A program made the translations under genes and the position numbers. Below are positions 27,855-40,441 of a stretch of 64,000 nucleotides of DNA, in pieces (position 1 is the stretch's first letter; each line of letters starts with the position of its first letter). The notes below the pieces were generated by a model that saw only the letters and a list, made by a program, of their open reading frames with translations, was not told the DNA's origin and ran no database searches. The DNA is from Solea solea (Eukaryota; Chordata; Actinopteri; Pleuronectiformes; Soleidae), in NCBI RefSeq assembly GCF_958295425.1, contig NC_081138.1, positions 6,808,302 to 6,872,301 of the forward strand, given 5' to 3'.

Positions 27855-30257
27855 CTAAAAGTAAATCGCATTTTTGAGGCCTTTCCCATACCCCAAAACT
27901 CACAGATTTTTGTGACCGCATCAATCGTGGTGTAAATTTACGTCTGAAAGTCGTTCGGGGAAAATGCGTGGAAAATTGGAAGTGGGAGGGGCTAAAAAGT
28001 CACGCAAAAAACTTCTATTAGGTCAACTCATGTCGGGTTTAACGTAAGTGAACGAAACTTGGTACACACGTTCATTAGGTGGGGACGGTCAAAAAAGTCG
28101 ATGACGACTTTCCCGTGAAACCTACAGGAAATCCGCCATCTTGGGTTGATTGGCGATTTTTTGGCGATTTTGGCGAATTCGCAGCAATGGTATTTGAACT
28201 AACTCCTCCTAGAGTTTTCGTGCGATCACCTTCAAACTTGGTGAGGTCCCTGTGGACCAGTTGAGGAGCTCACGGTATCAAAAGTTTTTTCAAATGTCGC
28301 ATGGCGCACGAGATAGGGGGCGGCAAAGTTCGTGATGATTCTGATGTTTCGCATCAGAAAAAAAAAACTCTTATAACTTTGCGATGGAAGGTCCGATCCG
28401 AACCAAACTTGCTATGATTGATGATGGGCCATGGCTGAAGACGTCTATGAAAAAACGGTGAAGTTTGAAAACAGCGCCTCCTTGTGGTGAAAGAAAATAC
28501 ACAAAAAAAAAGTTTTTTTACGATTTCGGGAATAACTTTTACACAGATAATCGTACCGCACTCAAAATTGGTGACAACAGTCAAAACACATGGTAGATGA
28601 TGCGTGATCAATATGACGACAAATCGTTTAACGGTGTTGCCATGGCAACGACGCAAAGTCGGATTTTTGGGACAAAAAATCAAACTGCTACAACTTCGTG
28701 AATCCTGGTCCGATCTGAACCAAACTTGCTAGGATTGATGATAGTCCGGCCCTAAAGACGTCTATATGAAAATATTAAATTTCGAAAACAGCGCCCCCTG
28801 GTGACAGTAGACAATATGACAGCTTGTATTTCAATTATCTCCTCCTAGAGCTTTTGTGTGATCACCTTCAAACTTGGTGAGATCAATGTGGACGAGTTGA
28901 GCATCAAAAGTTATCAAAAGCTTTTTAAAATATTGTATGGCGTACGAGATAGGGGGCGCCAAAATTGGAGATAATAATAATTTTTCACAACAGACAATGA
29001 AAATCTTATAACTTCGCGATGGAAGGTCTGATCCCAACCAAACTTGCTATAGTTGATGATGGTTAGTTGCTGAAGACGACTATGTTGCTGAAACGGTACA
29101 TTTTGAAAACAGCGCCTCCTGGTGGTGGTAGAAAATTCTAAAAAAACAAACTGTTACAACTTTGCCAATCCTGGTCCGATCTGAACCAAACTTGCAAGGA
29201 TTGATGACAGTCCGGCCCTGAACACGTCTATATGAAAATATTCATTTTCAAATACAGCGCCCCCTGGTGACAGCAGACAGAATTACATTTATAGTTTTTG
29301 ATGCTGCTCCAACAGGGATTGTTGTATCCACTTGAAACTTAGTATGTGGGACCCCAGACCCTTCCTCAACATGTCCGTAAAAGGTCACCTCCCTACAGGA
29401 AGTGGAACGCCCGAAACAGGAAGTAAAGTCTTACATTGTCCGATTGACACGAAACTAGATATGTGAGTTACTGGACCTTCCCTGAACATGTTTACGGAGA
29501 CGCCGTTGACCAAACAGGAAGTCGGCCATTTTAAACAGGAAGTGCCCTCTAACTTTGCCGTACGTTGTCCGATCTGCACAAAACCTTATATGTGACACCA
29601 GGGACCTGTCCTGAGCATGTCCGTAAAAGGTCACCTCCCTACAGGAAGTGGAACGCCCGAAACAGGAAGTAAAGTCTTACATTGTCCGATCTGAACAAAA
29701 CTTGATATGTAAGACAAGGGAACTTCCCTGAACACGTTTCCAGAGACGAACAGGAAGTTGGCCATTTTAAACAGGAAGTGCCCTCTAACTTTGTCGTACG
29801 TTGTCCGATTTGCACGAAACCTTTCATGTGACACCAGGGACCTGTCCTGAGCATGTCTGCAAGAGATGACCTCCCAACAGGAAGTGGAATGCCCGAAACA
29901 GGAAGTCAACTCTAAGATTGTCCGATCTGCACAAAACTTGATATGTAAGACAAGGGAAGTTCCCTGAACACGTTTACGGACACGCACTTGACCGAACAGG
30001 AAGTCTGCCATTTTAAACAGGAAGTGCCCTATAACTTTGCCATACGTTGCCCGATCCCCCTCGAAATTTGGAACGACGTATGCGGGGACACCGCTGAAAA
30101 TAACTAGTACTGAAAATAACTAGTACTGAAAATAACTAGTACCGCGCGCGGTGAATGAACGGGTGAGAGCGCGAGGCACGCGGGGAGCCGTGGCACACGG
30201 CGACCCGCGTGGGTCGACTCGAACCCGTTCAGAACCGCGCGCGGTACTAGTTATTTC
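27774..30257 (+). repeat. Array unit 1 (head type A)
   Basis: The order is: palindromic head TAGGGTTCGAGCAAC, an ATT run, a type-A 5' segment (contains GGTCAACTCATGTCGGG), a body with four related ~150-470 bp sub-blocks, a ~240-bp minisatellite (about 29380-30060) with twelve ACAGGAAGT words, and a terminal hairpin at 30131-30255. Minus-strand open frames of 109 and 68 codons recur in every unit but look like by-products. Confidence 0.95.
30131..30255. repeat. Terminal GC-rich hairpin of array unit 1
   Basis: The left arm AATAACTAGTACCGCGCGCG (with GT, 30131-30152) is the exact reverse complement of the right arm at 30234-30255. Pairing continues inward through TGAACGGGT/ACCCGTTCA. It is preceded by two extra 16-nt copies of TGAAAATAACTAGTAC. 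Equivalent hairpins close units 2-6 at 32967-33091, 35368-35492, 37785-37909, 40317-40441 and 42743-42867. Confidence 0.95.
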
Positions 30258-30692
30258 TAAAATTCAGCTTCAATTCTGATACCATCAGTTGTTTTTCACA
30301 AAAATAACAACTTATAGACGAAATCACACTGTTAGACCTCAGACCTCAGACCCGCCCTGAACATGTCTGTAAAGGATGACCTCCTTACAGGAAGTACAAC
30401 TCCCGAAACAGGAAGTAAAGTCTGACATTCTCCGATCCACACGAAACTTGTTATGTAAGTCAAGGTACCTTCCCTAAACACGTTTACAGACACGCCTTTC
30501 ACCCAACAGGAAGACGGCCATTTTAAAAGGACATGCCTGACATTGCGCGGGGATGCAGCTGAAAATAACCAGTACCACAAGCGGTGAATGAACGGAAGAT
30601 GAGGAAGAGGACTCGCGCTGCGACGTGGACGCACGGGGACTCGCGAGTCGTCAAGCTCGAACCCGTCAATTACCGCTTGCGGTACTAGTTAT
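30258..30692 (+). repeat. Truncated array unit with a variant hairpin
   Basis: This partial unit has only one ACAGGAAGT-type block and a closing hairpin (30564-30585 pairing with 30672-30693). Its core is changed in both arms: the usual GCGCGC centre becomes AAGCGG on the left and CCGCTT on the right. The arms keep pairing except for two mismatches. Confidence 0.85.
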
Positions 30693-30910
30693 TAGGGTTC
30701 GAGCAACAAGGTTGCAAGAACCCTATTGAAATGCAAAAGATTATTAGGGTTCGAGCAACAAGGTTGCAAGAAACCTATTGAAACTGAAAGGATTATTATT
30801 AGGGTTCGAGCAACAAGGTTGCAAGAAACCTATTGAAACTGAAAGGATTATTATTAGGGTTCGAGCAACAAGGTTGCAAGAAACCTATTGAAACTGGAAG
30901 GATTATTATT
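30693..30910 (+). repeat. Four tandem copies of the palindromic head
   Basis: TAGGGTTCGAGCAACAAGG starts at 30693, 30745, 30800 and 30855, spaced 52, 55 and 55 bp. Each copy folds as an imperfect palindrome (TAGGGTTC..GCAAC...GTTGC..GAACCCTA; the last three carry an AAACCTA variant) followed by a short ATT run. This looks like head-on-head nested insertion or slippage at an element end. Confidence 0.9.
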
Positions 30911-33091
30911 ATTATTCTTATTATTCCTTAAAGTAAATCGCGTTTTTGAGGCCTTTCCCATACCCCAAAACTCACAGATTTTTGTGACCGCATCAATCCT
31001 GGTGTAAATTTACGTCTGAAAAAGGTTCGGGGAATGTGCGTCAAAAATTGAATGTGGGAGGGGCCAAAACGTGCGAAGCGACCTGTCAAAATTCACCATG
31101 ACCAACACAATTATCGCACATACACGAAAATCGGTACACATGTGTAGTGGGTCAGGATGAAGAAAAAATTACATTATGACCATGATCCAAACCCAACAGG
31201 AAATCCGCCATCTTGGGTTGATTGGCGATTTTTTGGCGATTTTGGCGAATTCGCAGCAATGGTATTTGAACTAACTCCTCCTAGAGTTTTCGTGCGATCA
31301 CCTTCAAACTTGGTGAGGTCCCTGTGGACCAGTTGAGGAGCTCACGGTATCAAAAGTTTTTTCAAATGTTGCACGGCGCACGAGATAGGGGGCGGCAAAG
31401 TTCGTGATGATTCTGATGTTTCGCATCAGAAAAAAAAAACTCTTATAACTTTGCGATGGAAGGTCCGATCCGAACCAAACTTGCTATGATTGATGATGGG
31501 CCATGGCTGAAGACGTCTATAAAAAAACGGTGAAGTTTGAAAACAGCGCCTCCTTGTGGTGAAAGAAAATACACAAAAAAAAAGTTTTTTTACGATTTCG
31601 GGAATAACTTTTACACAGATAATCGTACCGCACTGAAAATTGGTGACAACAGTCAAAACACATGGTAGATGATGCGTGATCAATATGACGACAAATCGTT
31701 TAACGGTGTTGCCATGGCAACGACGCAAAGTCGGATTTTTGGGACAAAAAATCAAACTGCTACAACTTCGTGAATCCTGGTCCGATCTGAACCAAACTTG
31801 CTAGGATTGATGATAGTCCGGCCCTAAAGACGTCTATATGAAAATATTAAATTTCGAAAACAGCGCCCCCTGGTGACAGCAGACAATATGACAGCTTGTA
31901 TTTCAATTATCTCCTCCTAGAGCTTTTGTGCGATCACCTTCAAACTTGGTGAGATCAATGTGGACGAGTTGAGCATCAAAAGTTATCAAAAGCTTTTTAA
32001 AATATTGTATGGCGTACGAGATAGGGGGTGCCAAAATTGGAGATAATAATAATTTTTCGTAACAGACAATGAAACTCTTATAACTTCGCGATGGAAGGTC
32101 TGATCCCAACCAAACTTGCTATAGTTGATGATGGTTAGTTGCTGAAGACGACTGTGTTGCTGAAACGGTACATTTTGAAAACAGCGCCTCCTGGTGGTGG
32201 TAGAAAATTCTAAAAAAACAAACTGTTACAACTTTGCCAATCCTGGTCCGATCTGAACCAAACTTGCAAGGATTGATGACAGTCCGGCCCTGAACACGTC
32301 TATATGAAAATATTCATTTTCAAATACAGCGCCCCCTGGTGACAGCAGACAGAATTACATTTATAGTTTTTGATGCTGCTCCAACAGGGATTGTTGTATC
32401 CACTTGAAACTTAGTATGTGGGACCCCAGACCCTTCCTCAACATGTCCGTAAAAGGTCACCTCCCTACAGGAAGTGGAACGCCCGAAACAGGAAGTAAAG
32501 TCTTACATTGGCCGATTGACACGAAACTAGATATGTGAGTTACTGGACCTTCCCTGAACATGTTTACGGAGACGCCGTTGACCGAACAGGAAGTCGGCCA
32601 TTTTAAACAGGAAGTGCCCTCTAACTTTGCCGTACGTTGTCCGATCTGCACAAAACCTTATATGTGACACCAGGGACCTGTCCTGAGCATGTCCGTAAAA
32701 GGTCAACTCCCTACAGGAAGTGGAATGTCCGAAACAGGAAGTAAAGTCTTACATTGTCCGATTGACACGAAACTAGATATGTGAGTTACCGGACCTTCCC
32801 TGAACACGTTTACGGACACGCACTTGACCGAACAGGAAGTCTGCCATTTTAAACAGGAAGTGCCCTATAACTTTGCCATACGTTGCCTGATCCCCCTCGA
32901 AATTTGGAACGACATGCGCGGGGACGCCGCTGAAAATAACTAGTACTGAAAATAACTAGTACTGAAAATAACTAGTACCGCGCGCGGTGAATGAACGGGT
33001 GAGAGCGCGAGGCACGCGGGGAGCCGTGGCACACGGCGACCCGCGTGGGTCGGCTCGAACCCGTTCAGAACCGCGCGCGGTACTAGTTATT
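30911..33091 (+). repeat. Array unit 2 (head type B)
   Basis: It has a type-B 5' segment (contains GGTACACATGTGTAGTGGG) and a body nearly identical to unit 1. Its minisatellite is one period shorter, with eight ACAGGAAGT words, which explains the short unit length. The hairpin is at 32967-33091. Confidence 0.95.
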
Positions 33092-35492
33092 TTTATTCTT
33101 ATTATTCCCCCAAATGAATTGCCTTTTTGAGGCCTTTCCCATACCCCAAAACTCACCAATTTTTGTGACCGCATCAATCCTGGTGTAAATTTACGTCTGA
33201 AAAAGGTTCGGGGAATGTGCGTCGAAAATTGAATGTGGGAGGGGCCAATAAGTGCGGCGCCACCTGTCCAAATTCACCATGACCAACACAAATATCGCAC
33301 ATGCACGAAATTCGGTACACATGTGTAGTGGGTCAGGATGAAGAAAAAATTACATTATGACCATGATCCAAACCCAACAGGAAAGCCGCCATCTTGGGTT
33401 GATTGGCGATTTTTTGGCGATTTTGGCGAATTCGCAGCAATGGTATTTGAACTAACTCCTCCTAGAGTTTTTGTGCGATCATCTTCAAACTTGGTGAGGT
33501 CCCTGTGGACCAGTAGAGGAGCTCACGGTATCAAAAGTTTTTTCAAATGTCGCAAGGCGCACGAGATAGGGGGCGGCAAAGTTCGTGATGATTCTGATGT
33601 TTCGCATCAGAAAAACAAAACTCTTATAACTTCGCGATGGAAGGTCCGATCCGAACCAAACTTGCTACCATTGATGATGGGCCATGGCTGAAGACGTCTA
33701 CGAAAAAATGGTGAAGTTTGAAAAGAGCGCCTCCTTGTGGTGAAAGAAAATACACAAAAAAAAAGTTTTTTTACGATTTCGGGAATAACTTTTACACAAA
33801 TAAACGTACCGCACTCAAAATTGGTGACAACAGTCAAAACACATGGTAGATGATGCGTGATCAATATGACGACAAATCGTTTAACGGTGTTGCCATGGCA
33901 ATGACGCAAAGTCAGATTTTTGGGACAAAAAATCAAACTGCTACAACTTCGCGAATCCTGGTCCGATCTGAACCAAACTTGATAGGATTGATGATAGTCC
34001 GGCCCTAAAGACGTCTATATGAAAATATTAAGTTTCGAAAACAGCGCCCCCTGGTGACAGCAGACAATATGACAGCTTGTATTTCAATTATCTCCTCCTA
34101 GAGCTTTTGTGCGATCACCTTCAAACTTGGTGAGATCAATGTGGACGAGTTGAGCATCAAAAGTTATCAAAAGCTTTTTAAAATATTGTATGGCGTACGA
34201 GATAGGGGGCGCCAAAATTGGAGATAATAATAATTTTTCATAACAGACAATGAAACTCTTATAACTTGGCGATGGAAGGTCTGATCCCAACCAAACTTGC
34301 TATAGTTGATGATGGTTAGTTGCTGAAGACGACTATGTTGCTGAAACGGTACATTTTGAAAACAGCGCCTCCTGGTGGTGGTAGAAAATTCTAAAAAAAC
34401 AAACTGTTACAACTTTGCCAATCCTGGTCCGATCTGAACCAAACTTGCAAGGATTGATGACAGTCCGGCCCTGAACACGTCTATATGAAAATATTCATTT
34501 TCAAATACAGCGCCCCCTGGTGACAGCAGACAGAATTACATTTATAGTTTTTGATGCTGCTCCAACAGGGATTGTTGTATCCACTTGAAACTTAGTATGT
34601 GGGACCCCAGACCCTTCCTCAACATGTCCGTAAAAGGTCACCTCCCTACAGGAAGTGGAACGCCCGAAACAGGAAGTAAAGTCTTACATTGTCCGATTGA
34701 CACGAAACTACATATGTGAGTTACTGGACCTTCCCTGAACATGCTTACGGAGACGCCGTTGACCGAACAGGAAGTCGGCCATTTTAAACAGGAAGTGCCC
34801 TCTAACTTTGCCGTACGTTGTCTGATCTGCACAAAACTTTATATGTGACACCAGGGACCTGTCCTGAGCATGTCCTTAAAAGGTCACCTCTCTACAGGAA
34901 GTGGAACGCCTGAAACAGGAAGTAAAGTCTTACATTGTCCGATTGACACAAAACTAGATATGTGAGTTACGGGACCTTCCCTGAACATGTTTCCAGAGAC
35001 GAACAGGAAGTTGGCCATTTTAAACAGGAAGTGCCCTCTAACTTTGCCGTACGTTGTCCGATTTGCACGAAACCTTATATGTGACACCAGGGACCTGTCC
35101 TGAGCATGTCTGCAAAAGATGACCTCCCAACAGGAAGTGGAATGCCCGAAACAGGAAGTAAACTCTAAGATTGTCCGATCTGCACAAAACTTGATATGTA
35201 AGACAAGGGAAGTTTCTTGAACACGTTTACGGACACGCACTTGACCGAACAGGAAGTCTGCCATTTTAAACAGGAAGTGCCCTATAACTTTGCCATACAT
35301 TGCCCGATCCCCCTCGAAATTTGGAACGACATGCGCGGGGACGCCGCTGAAAATAACTAGTACTGAAAATAACTAGTACCGCGCGCGGTGAATGAACGGG
35401 TGAGAGCGCGAGGCACGCGGGGAGCCGTGGCACACGGCGACCCGCGTGGGTCGGCTCGAACCCGTTCAGAACCGCGCGCGGTACTAGTTATT
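33092..35492 (+). repeat. Array unit 3 (head type B)
   Basis: A 2.4-kb unit with a type-B head, the GCCGCCATCTTGG word at 33385, CTCF-like words at 34042 and 34508, a minisatellite at about 34630-35290 and a hairpin at 35368-35492. It differs from units 1 and 2 by scattered substitutions. Confidence 0.95.
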
Positions 35493-37909
35493 TTTATTCT
35501 TATTATTCCCCCAAATGAATTGCCTTTTTGAGGCCTTTCCCATACCCCAAAACTCACAGATTTTTGTGACCGCATCAATCCTGGTGTAAATTTACGTCTG
35601 AAAAAGGTTCGGGGAATGTACGTCAAAAATTGAATGTGGGAGGGGCCAAAACGTGGGAAGCGACCTGTCAAAATTCACCATGAACAACACAATTATCGCA
35701 CATGCACGAAAATCGGTACACATGTGTAGTGGGTCAGGATGAAGAAAAAATTACATTATGACCATGATCCAAACCCAACAGGAAATCCGCCATCTTGGGT
35801 TGATTGGCCATTTTTTGGCGATTTTGGCGAATTCGCAGCAATGGTATTTGAACTAACTCCTCCTAGAGTTTTCGTGCGATCACCTTCAAACTTGGTGAGG
35901 TCCCTGTGGACCAGTTGAGGAGCTCACGGTATCAAAAGTTTTTTCAAATGTCGCATGGCGCACGAGATAGGGGGCGGCAAAGTTCGTGATGATTCTGATG
36001 TTTCGCATCAGAAAAACAAAACTCTTATAACTTTGCGATGGAAGGTCTGATCCGAACCAAACTTGCTGTGATTGATGATGGGCCATGGCTGAAGACGTCT
36101 ATGAAAAAACGGTGAAGTTTGAAAACAGCGCCTCCTTGTGGTGAAAGAAAATACACAAAAAAAAAGTTTTTTTACGATTTCGGGAATAACTTTTACACAG
36201 ATAATCGTACCGCACTCAAAATTAGTGACAACAGTCAAAACACATGGTAGATGATGCGTGATCAATATGACGACAAATCGTTTAACGGTGTTGCCATGGC
36301 AACGACGCAAAGTCGGATTTTTGGGACAAAAAATCAAACTGCTACAACTTCGCGAATCCTGGTCCGATCTGAACCAAACTGGCTAGGATTGATGATAGTC
36401 CGGCCCTAAAGACGTCTATATGAAAATATTCAATTTCGAAAACAGCGCCCCCTGGGGACAGCAGACAATATGACAGCTTGTATTTCAATTATCTCCTCCT
36501 AGAGCTTTTGTGCGATCACCTTCAAACTTGGTGAGATCAATGTGGACGAGTTGAGCATCAAAAGTTATCAGAAGCTTTTTAAAATATTGTATGGCGTACG
36601 AGATAGGGGGCGCCAAAATTGGAGATAATAATAATTTTTCATAACAGACAATGAAACTCTTATAACTTCGCGATGGAAGGTCTGATCCCAACCAAACTTG
36701 CTATAGTTGATGATGGTTAGTTGCTGAAGACGACTATGTTGCTGAAACGGTACATTTTGAAAACAGCGCCTCCTGGTGGTGGTAGAAAATTCTAAAAAAA
36801 CAAACTGTTACAACTTTGCCAATCCTGGTCCGATCTGAACCAAACTTGCAAGGATTGATGACAGTCCGGCCCTGAACACGTCTATATGAAAATATTCATT
36901 TTCAAATACAGCGCCCCCTGGTGACAGCAGACAGAATTACGTTTATAGTTTTTGATGCTGCTCCAACAGGGATTGTTGTATCCACTTGAAACTTAGTATG
37001 TGGGACCCCAGACCCTTCCTCAACATGTCCGTAAAAGGTCACCTCCCTACAGGAAGTGGAACGCCCGAAACAGGAAGTAAAGTCTTACATTGTCCGATTG
37101 ACACGAAACTAGATATGTGAGTTACTGGACCTTCCCTGAACATGTTTACGGAGACGCCGTTGACCGAACAGGAAGTCGGCCATTTTAAACAGGAAGTGCC
37201 CTCTAACTTTGCCGTACGTTGTCCGATCTGCACAAAACCTTATATGTGACACCAGGGACCTGTCCTGAGCATGTCCGTAAAAGGTCACCTCCCTACAGGA
37301 AGTGGAACGCCCGAAACAGGAAGTAAAGTCTTACATTGTCCGATCTGAACAAAACTTGATATGTAAGACAAGGGAACTTCCCTGAACACGTTTACGGAGA
37401 CGAACAGGAAGTTGGCCATTTTAAACAGGAAGTGCCCTCTAACTTTGCCGTACGTTGTCCGATTTTCACGAAACCTTTTATGTGACACCAGGGACCTGTC
37501 CTGAGCATGTCTGCAAGAGATGACCTCCCAACAGGAAGTGGAATGCCCGAAACAGGAAGTCAACTCTAAGATTGTCCGATCTGCACAAAACTTGATATGT
37601 AAGACAAGGGAAGTTCCCTGAACACGTTTACGGACACGCACTTGACCGAACAGGAAGTCTGCCATTTTAAACAGGAAGTGCCCTATAACTTTGCCATACG
37701 TTGCCTGATCCCCCTCGAAATTTGGAACGACATGCGCGGGGACGCCGCTGAAAATAACTAGTACTGAAAATAACTAGTACTGAAAATAACTAGTACCGCG
37801 CGCGGTGAATGAACGGGTGAGAGCGCGAGGCACGCGGGGAGCCGTGGCACACGGCGACCCGCGTGGGTCGGCTCGAACCCGTTCAGAACCGCGCGCGGTA
37901 CTAGTTATT
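35493..37909 (+). repeat. Array unit 4 (head type B)
   Basis: Same architecture as unit 3. The first CTCF-like word carries a change (GCGCCCCCTGGGG at 36443). The hairpin is at 37785-37909, preceded by two extra copies of the 16-nt TGAAAATAACTAGTAC. Confidence 0.95.
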
Positions 37910-40441
37910 TTTATTATTATTATTATTATTATTATTCCTAAAAGTAAATCGCATTTTTGAGGCCTTTCCCATACCCCAAAACTCACAGATTTTTGTGACC
38001 GCATCAATCCTGGTGTAAATTTACGTCTGAAAGTCGTTCGGGGAAAATGCGTGGAAAATTGGAAGTGGGAGGGGCTAAAAAGTCACGCAAAAAACTTCTA
38101 TTAGGTCAACTCATGTCGGGTTTAACGTACGTGAACGAAACTTGGTACACACGTTCATTAGGTGGGGACGGTCAAAAAAGTCGATGACGACTTTCCCGTG
38201 AAACCTACAGGAAATCCGCCATCTTAGGTTGATTGGCGATTTTTGGGCGATTTTGGCGAATTCGCAGCAATGGTATTTCAACTAACTCCTCCTAGAGTTT
38301 TCGTGCGATCACCTTCAAACTTGGTGAGGTCCCTGTGGACCAGTTGAGGAGCTCACGGTATCGAAAGTTCTTTCAAATGTCGCACGGCGCACGAGATAGG
38401 GGGCGGCAAAGTTCGTGATGATTCTGATGTTTCGCATCAGAAAAAAAAAACTCTTATAACTTTGCGATGGAAGGTCCGATCCGAACCAAACTTGCTATGA
38501 TTGATGATGGGCCATGGCTGAAGACGTCTATGAAAAAACGGTGAAGTTTGAAAACAGCGCCTCCTTGTGGTGAAAGAAAATACACAAAAAAAAAGTTTTT
38601 TTACGATTTCGGGAATAACTTTTACACAGATAATCGTACCGCACTCAAAATTGGTGACAACAGTCAAAACACATGGTAGATGATGCGTGATCAATATGAC
38701 GACAAATCGTTTAACGGTGTTGCCATGGCAACGACGCAAAGTCAGATTTTTGGGACAAAAAATCAAACTGCTACAACTTCGCGAATCCTGGTCCGATCTG
38801 AACCAAACTTGCTAGGATTGATGATAGTCCGGCCCTAAAGACGTCTATATGAAAATATATAATTTCGAAAACAGCGCCCCCTGGTGACAGCAGACAATAT
38901 GACAGCTTGTATTTCAATTATCTCCTCCTAGAGCTTTTGTGCGATCACCTTCAAACTTGGTGAGATCAATGTGGACGAGTTGAGCATCAAAAGTTATCAA
39001 AAGCTTTTTAAAATATTGTATGGCGTACGAGATAGGGGGCGCCAAAATTGGAGATAATAATAATTTTTCATAACAGACAATGAAACTCTTATAACTTGGC
39101 GATGGAAGGTCTGATCCCAACCAAACTTGCTATAGTTGATGATGGTTAGTTGCTGAAGACGACTATGTTGCTGAAACGGTACATTTTGAAAACAGCGCCT
39201 CCTGGTGGTGGTAGAAAATTCTAAAAAAACAAACTGTTACAACTTTGCCAATCCTGGTCCGATCTGAACCAAACTTGCAAGGATTGATGACAGTCCGGCC
39301 CTGAACACGTCTATATGAAAATATTCATTTTCAAATACAGCGCCCCCTGGTGACAGCAGACAGAATTACATTTATAGTTTTTGATGCTGCTCCAACAGGG
39401 ATTGTTGTATCCACTTGAAACTTAGTATGTGGGACCCCAGACCCTTCCTCAACATGTCCGTAAAAGGTCACCTCCCTACAGGAAGTGGAACGCCCGAAAC
39501 AGGAAGTAAAGTCTTACATTGTCCGATTGACACGAAACTAGATATGTGAGTTACTGGACCTTCCCTGAACATGTTTACGGAGACGAACAGGAAGTCGGCC
39601 ATTTTGAACAGGAAGTGGCCTCTAACTTTGCCGTACGTTGTCCGATTTGCACAAAACCTTATATGTGAGTTACGGGACCTTCCCTGAATATGTTTACGGA
39701 GACGCCGTTGACCGAACAGGAAGTCGGCCATTTTAAACAGGAAGTGCCTTCTAACTTTGCCGTACATTGTCCGATCTGCACAAAACCTTATATGTGACAC
39801 CAGGGACCTGTCCTGAGCATGTCCGTAAAAGGTCCCCTCCCTACAGGAAGTGGAACGCCCGTAACAGGAAGTAAAGTCTTACATTGTCAGATTGACACAA
39901 AACTAGATATGTGAGTTACGGGACCTTCCCTGAACATGTTTCCAGAGACGAACAGGAAGTTGGCCATTTTAAACAGGAAGTGCCCTCTAACTTTGCCGTA
40001 CGTTGTCCGATTTGCACGAAACCTTATATGTGACACCAGGGACCTGTCCTGAGCATGTCTGCAAAAGATGACCTCCCAACAGGAAGTGGAATGCCCAAAA
40101 CAGGAAGTAAACTCTAAGATTGTCCGATCTGAACAAAACTTGATATGTAAGACAAGGGAACTTCCCTGAACACGTTTACGGACGCGCATTTGACCGAACA
40201 GGAAGTCGGCCATTTTAAACAGGAAGTGCCCTATAACTTTGCCATACGTTGCCCGATCCCCCTCGAAATTTGGATCGACATGCGCGGGGACGCCGCTGAA
40301 AATAACTAGTACTGAAAATAACTAGTACCGCGCGCGGTGAATGAACGGGTGAGAGCGCGAGGCACGCGGGGAGCCGTGGCACACGGCGACCCGCGTGGGT
40401 CGGCTCGAACCCGTTCAGAACCGCGCGCGGTACTAGTTATT
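37910..40441 (+). repeat. Array unit 5 (head type A)
   Basis: It has a type-A head and the longest unit, because the ACAGGAAGT minisatellite (about 39460-40250) has an additional partial period. CTCF-like words are at 38872 and 39338. The hairpin is at 40317-40441. Confidence 0.95.

Noticed and set aside
30693..30910. CRISPR-like regular repeats
   Set aside because: The four repeats are stacked transposon-like heads with ATT tails, in a eukaryotic intron, without unique spacers.
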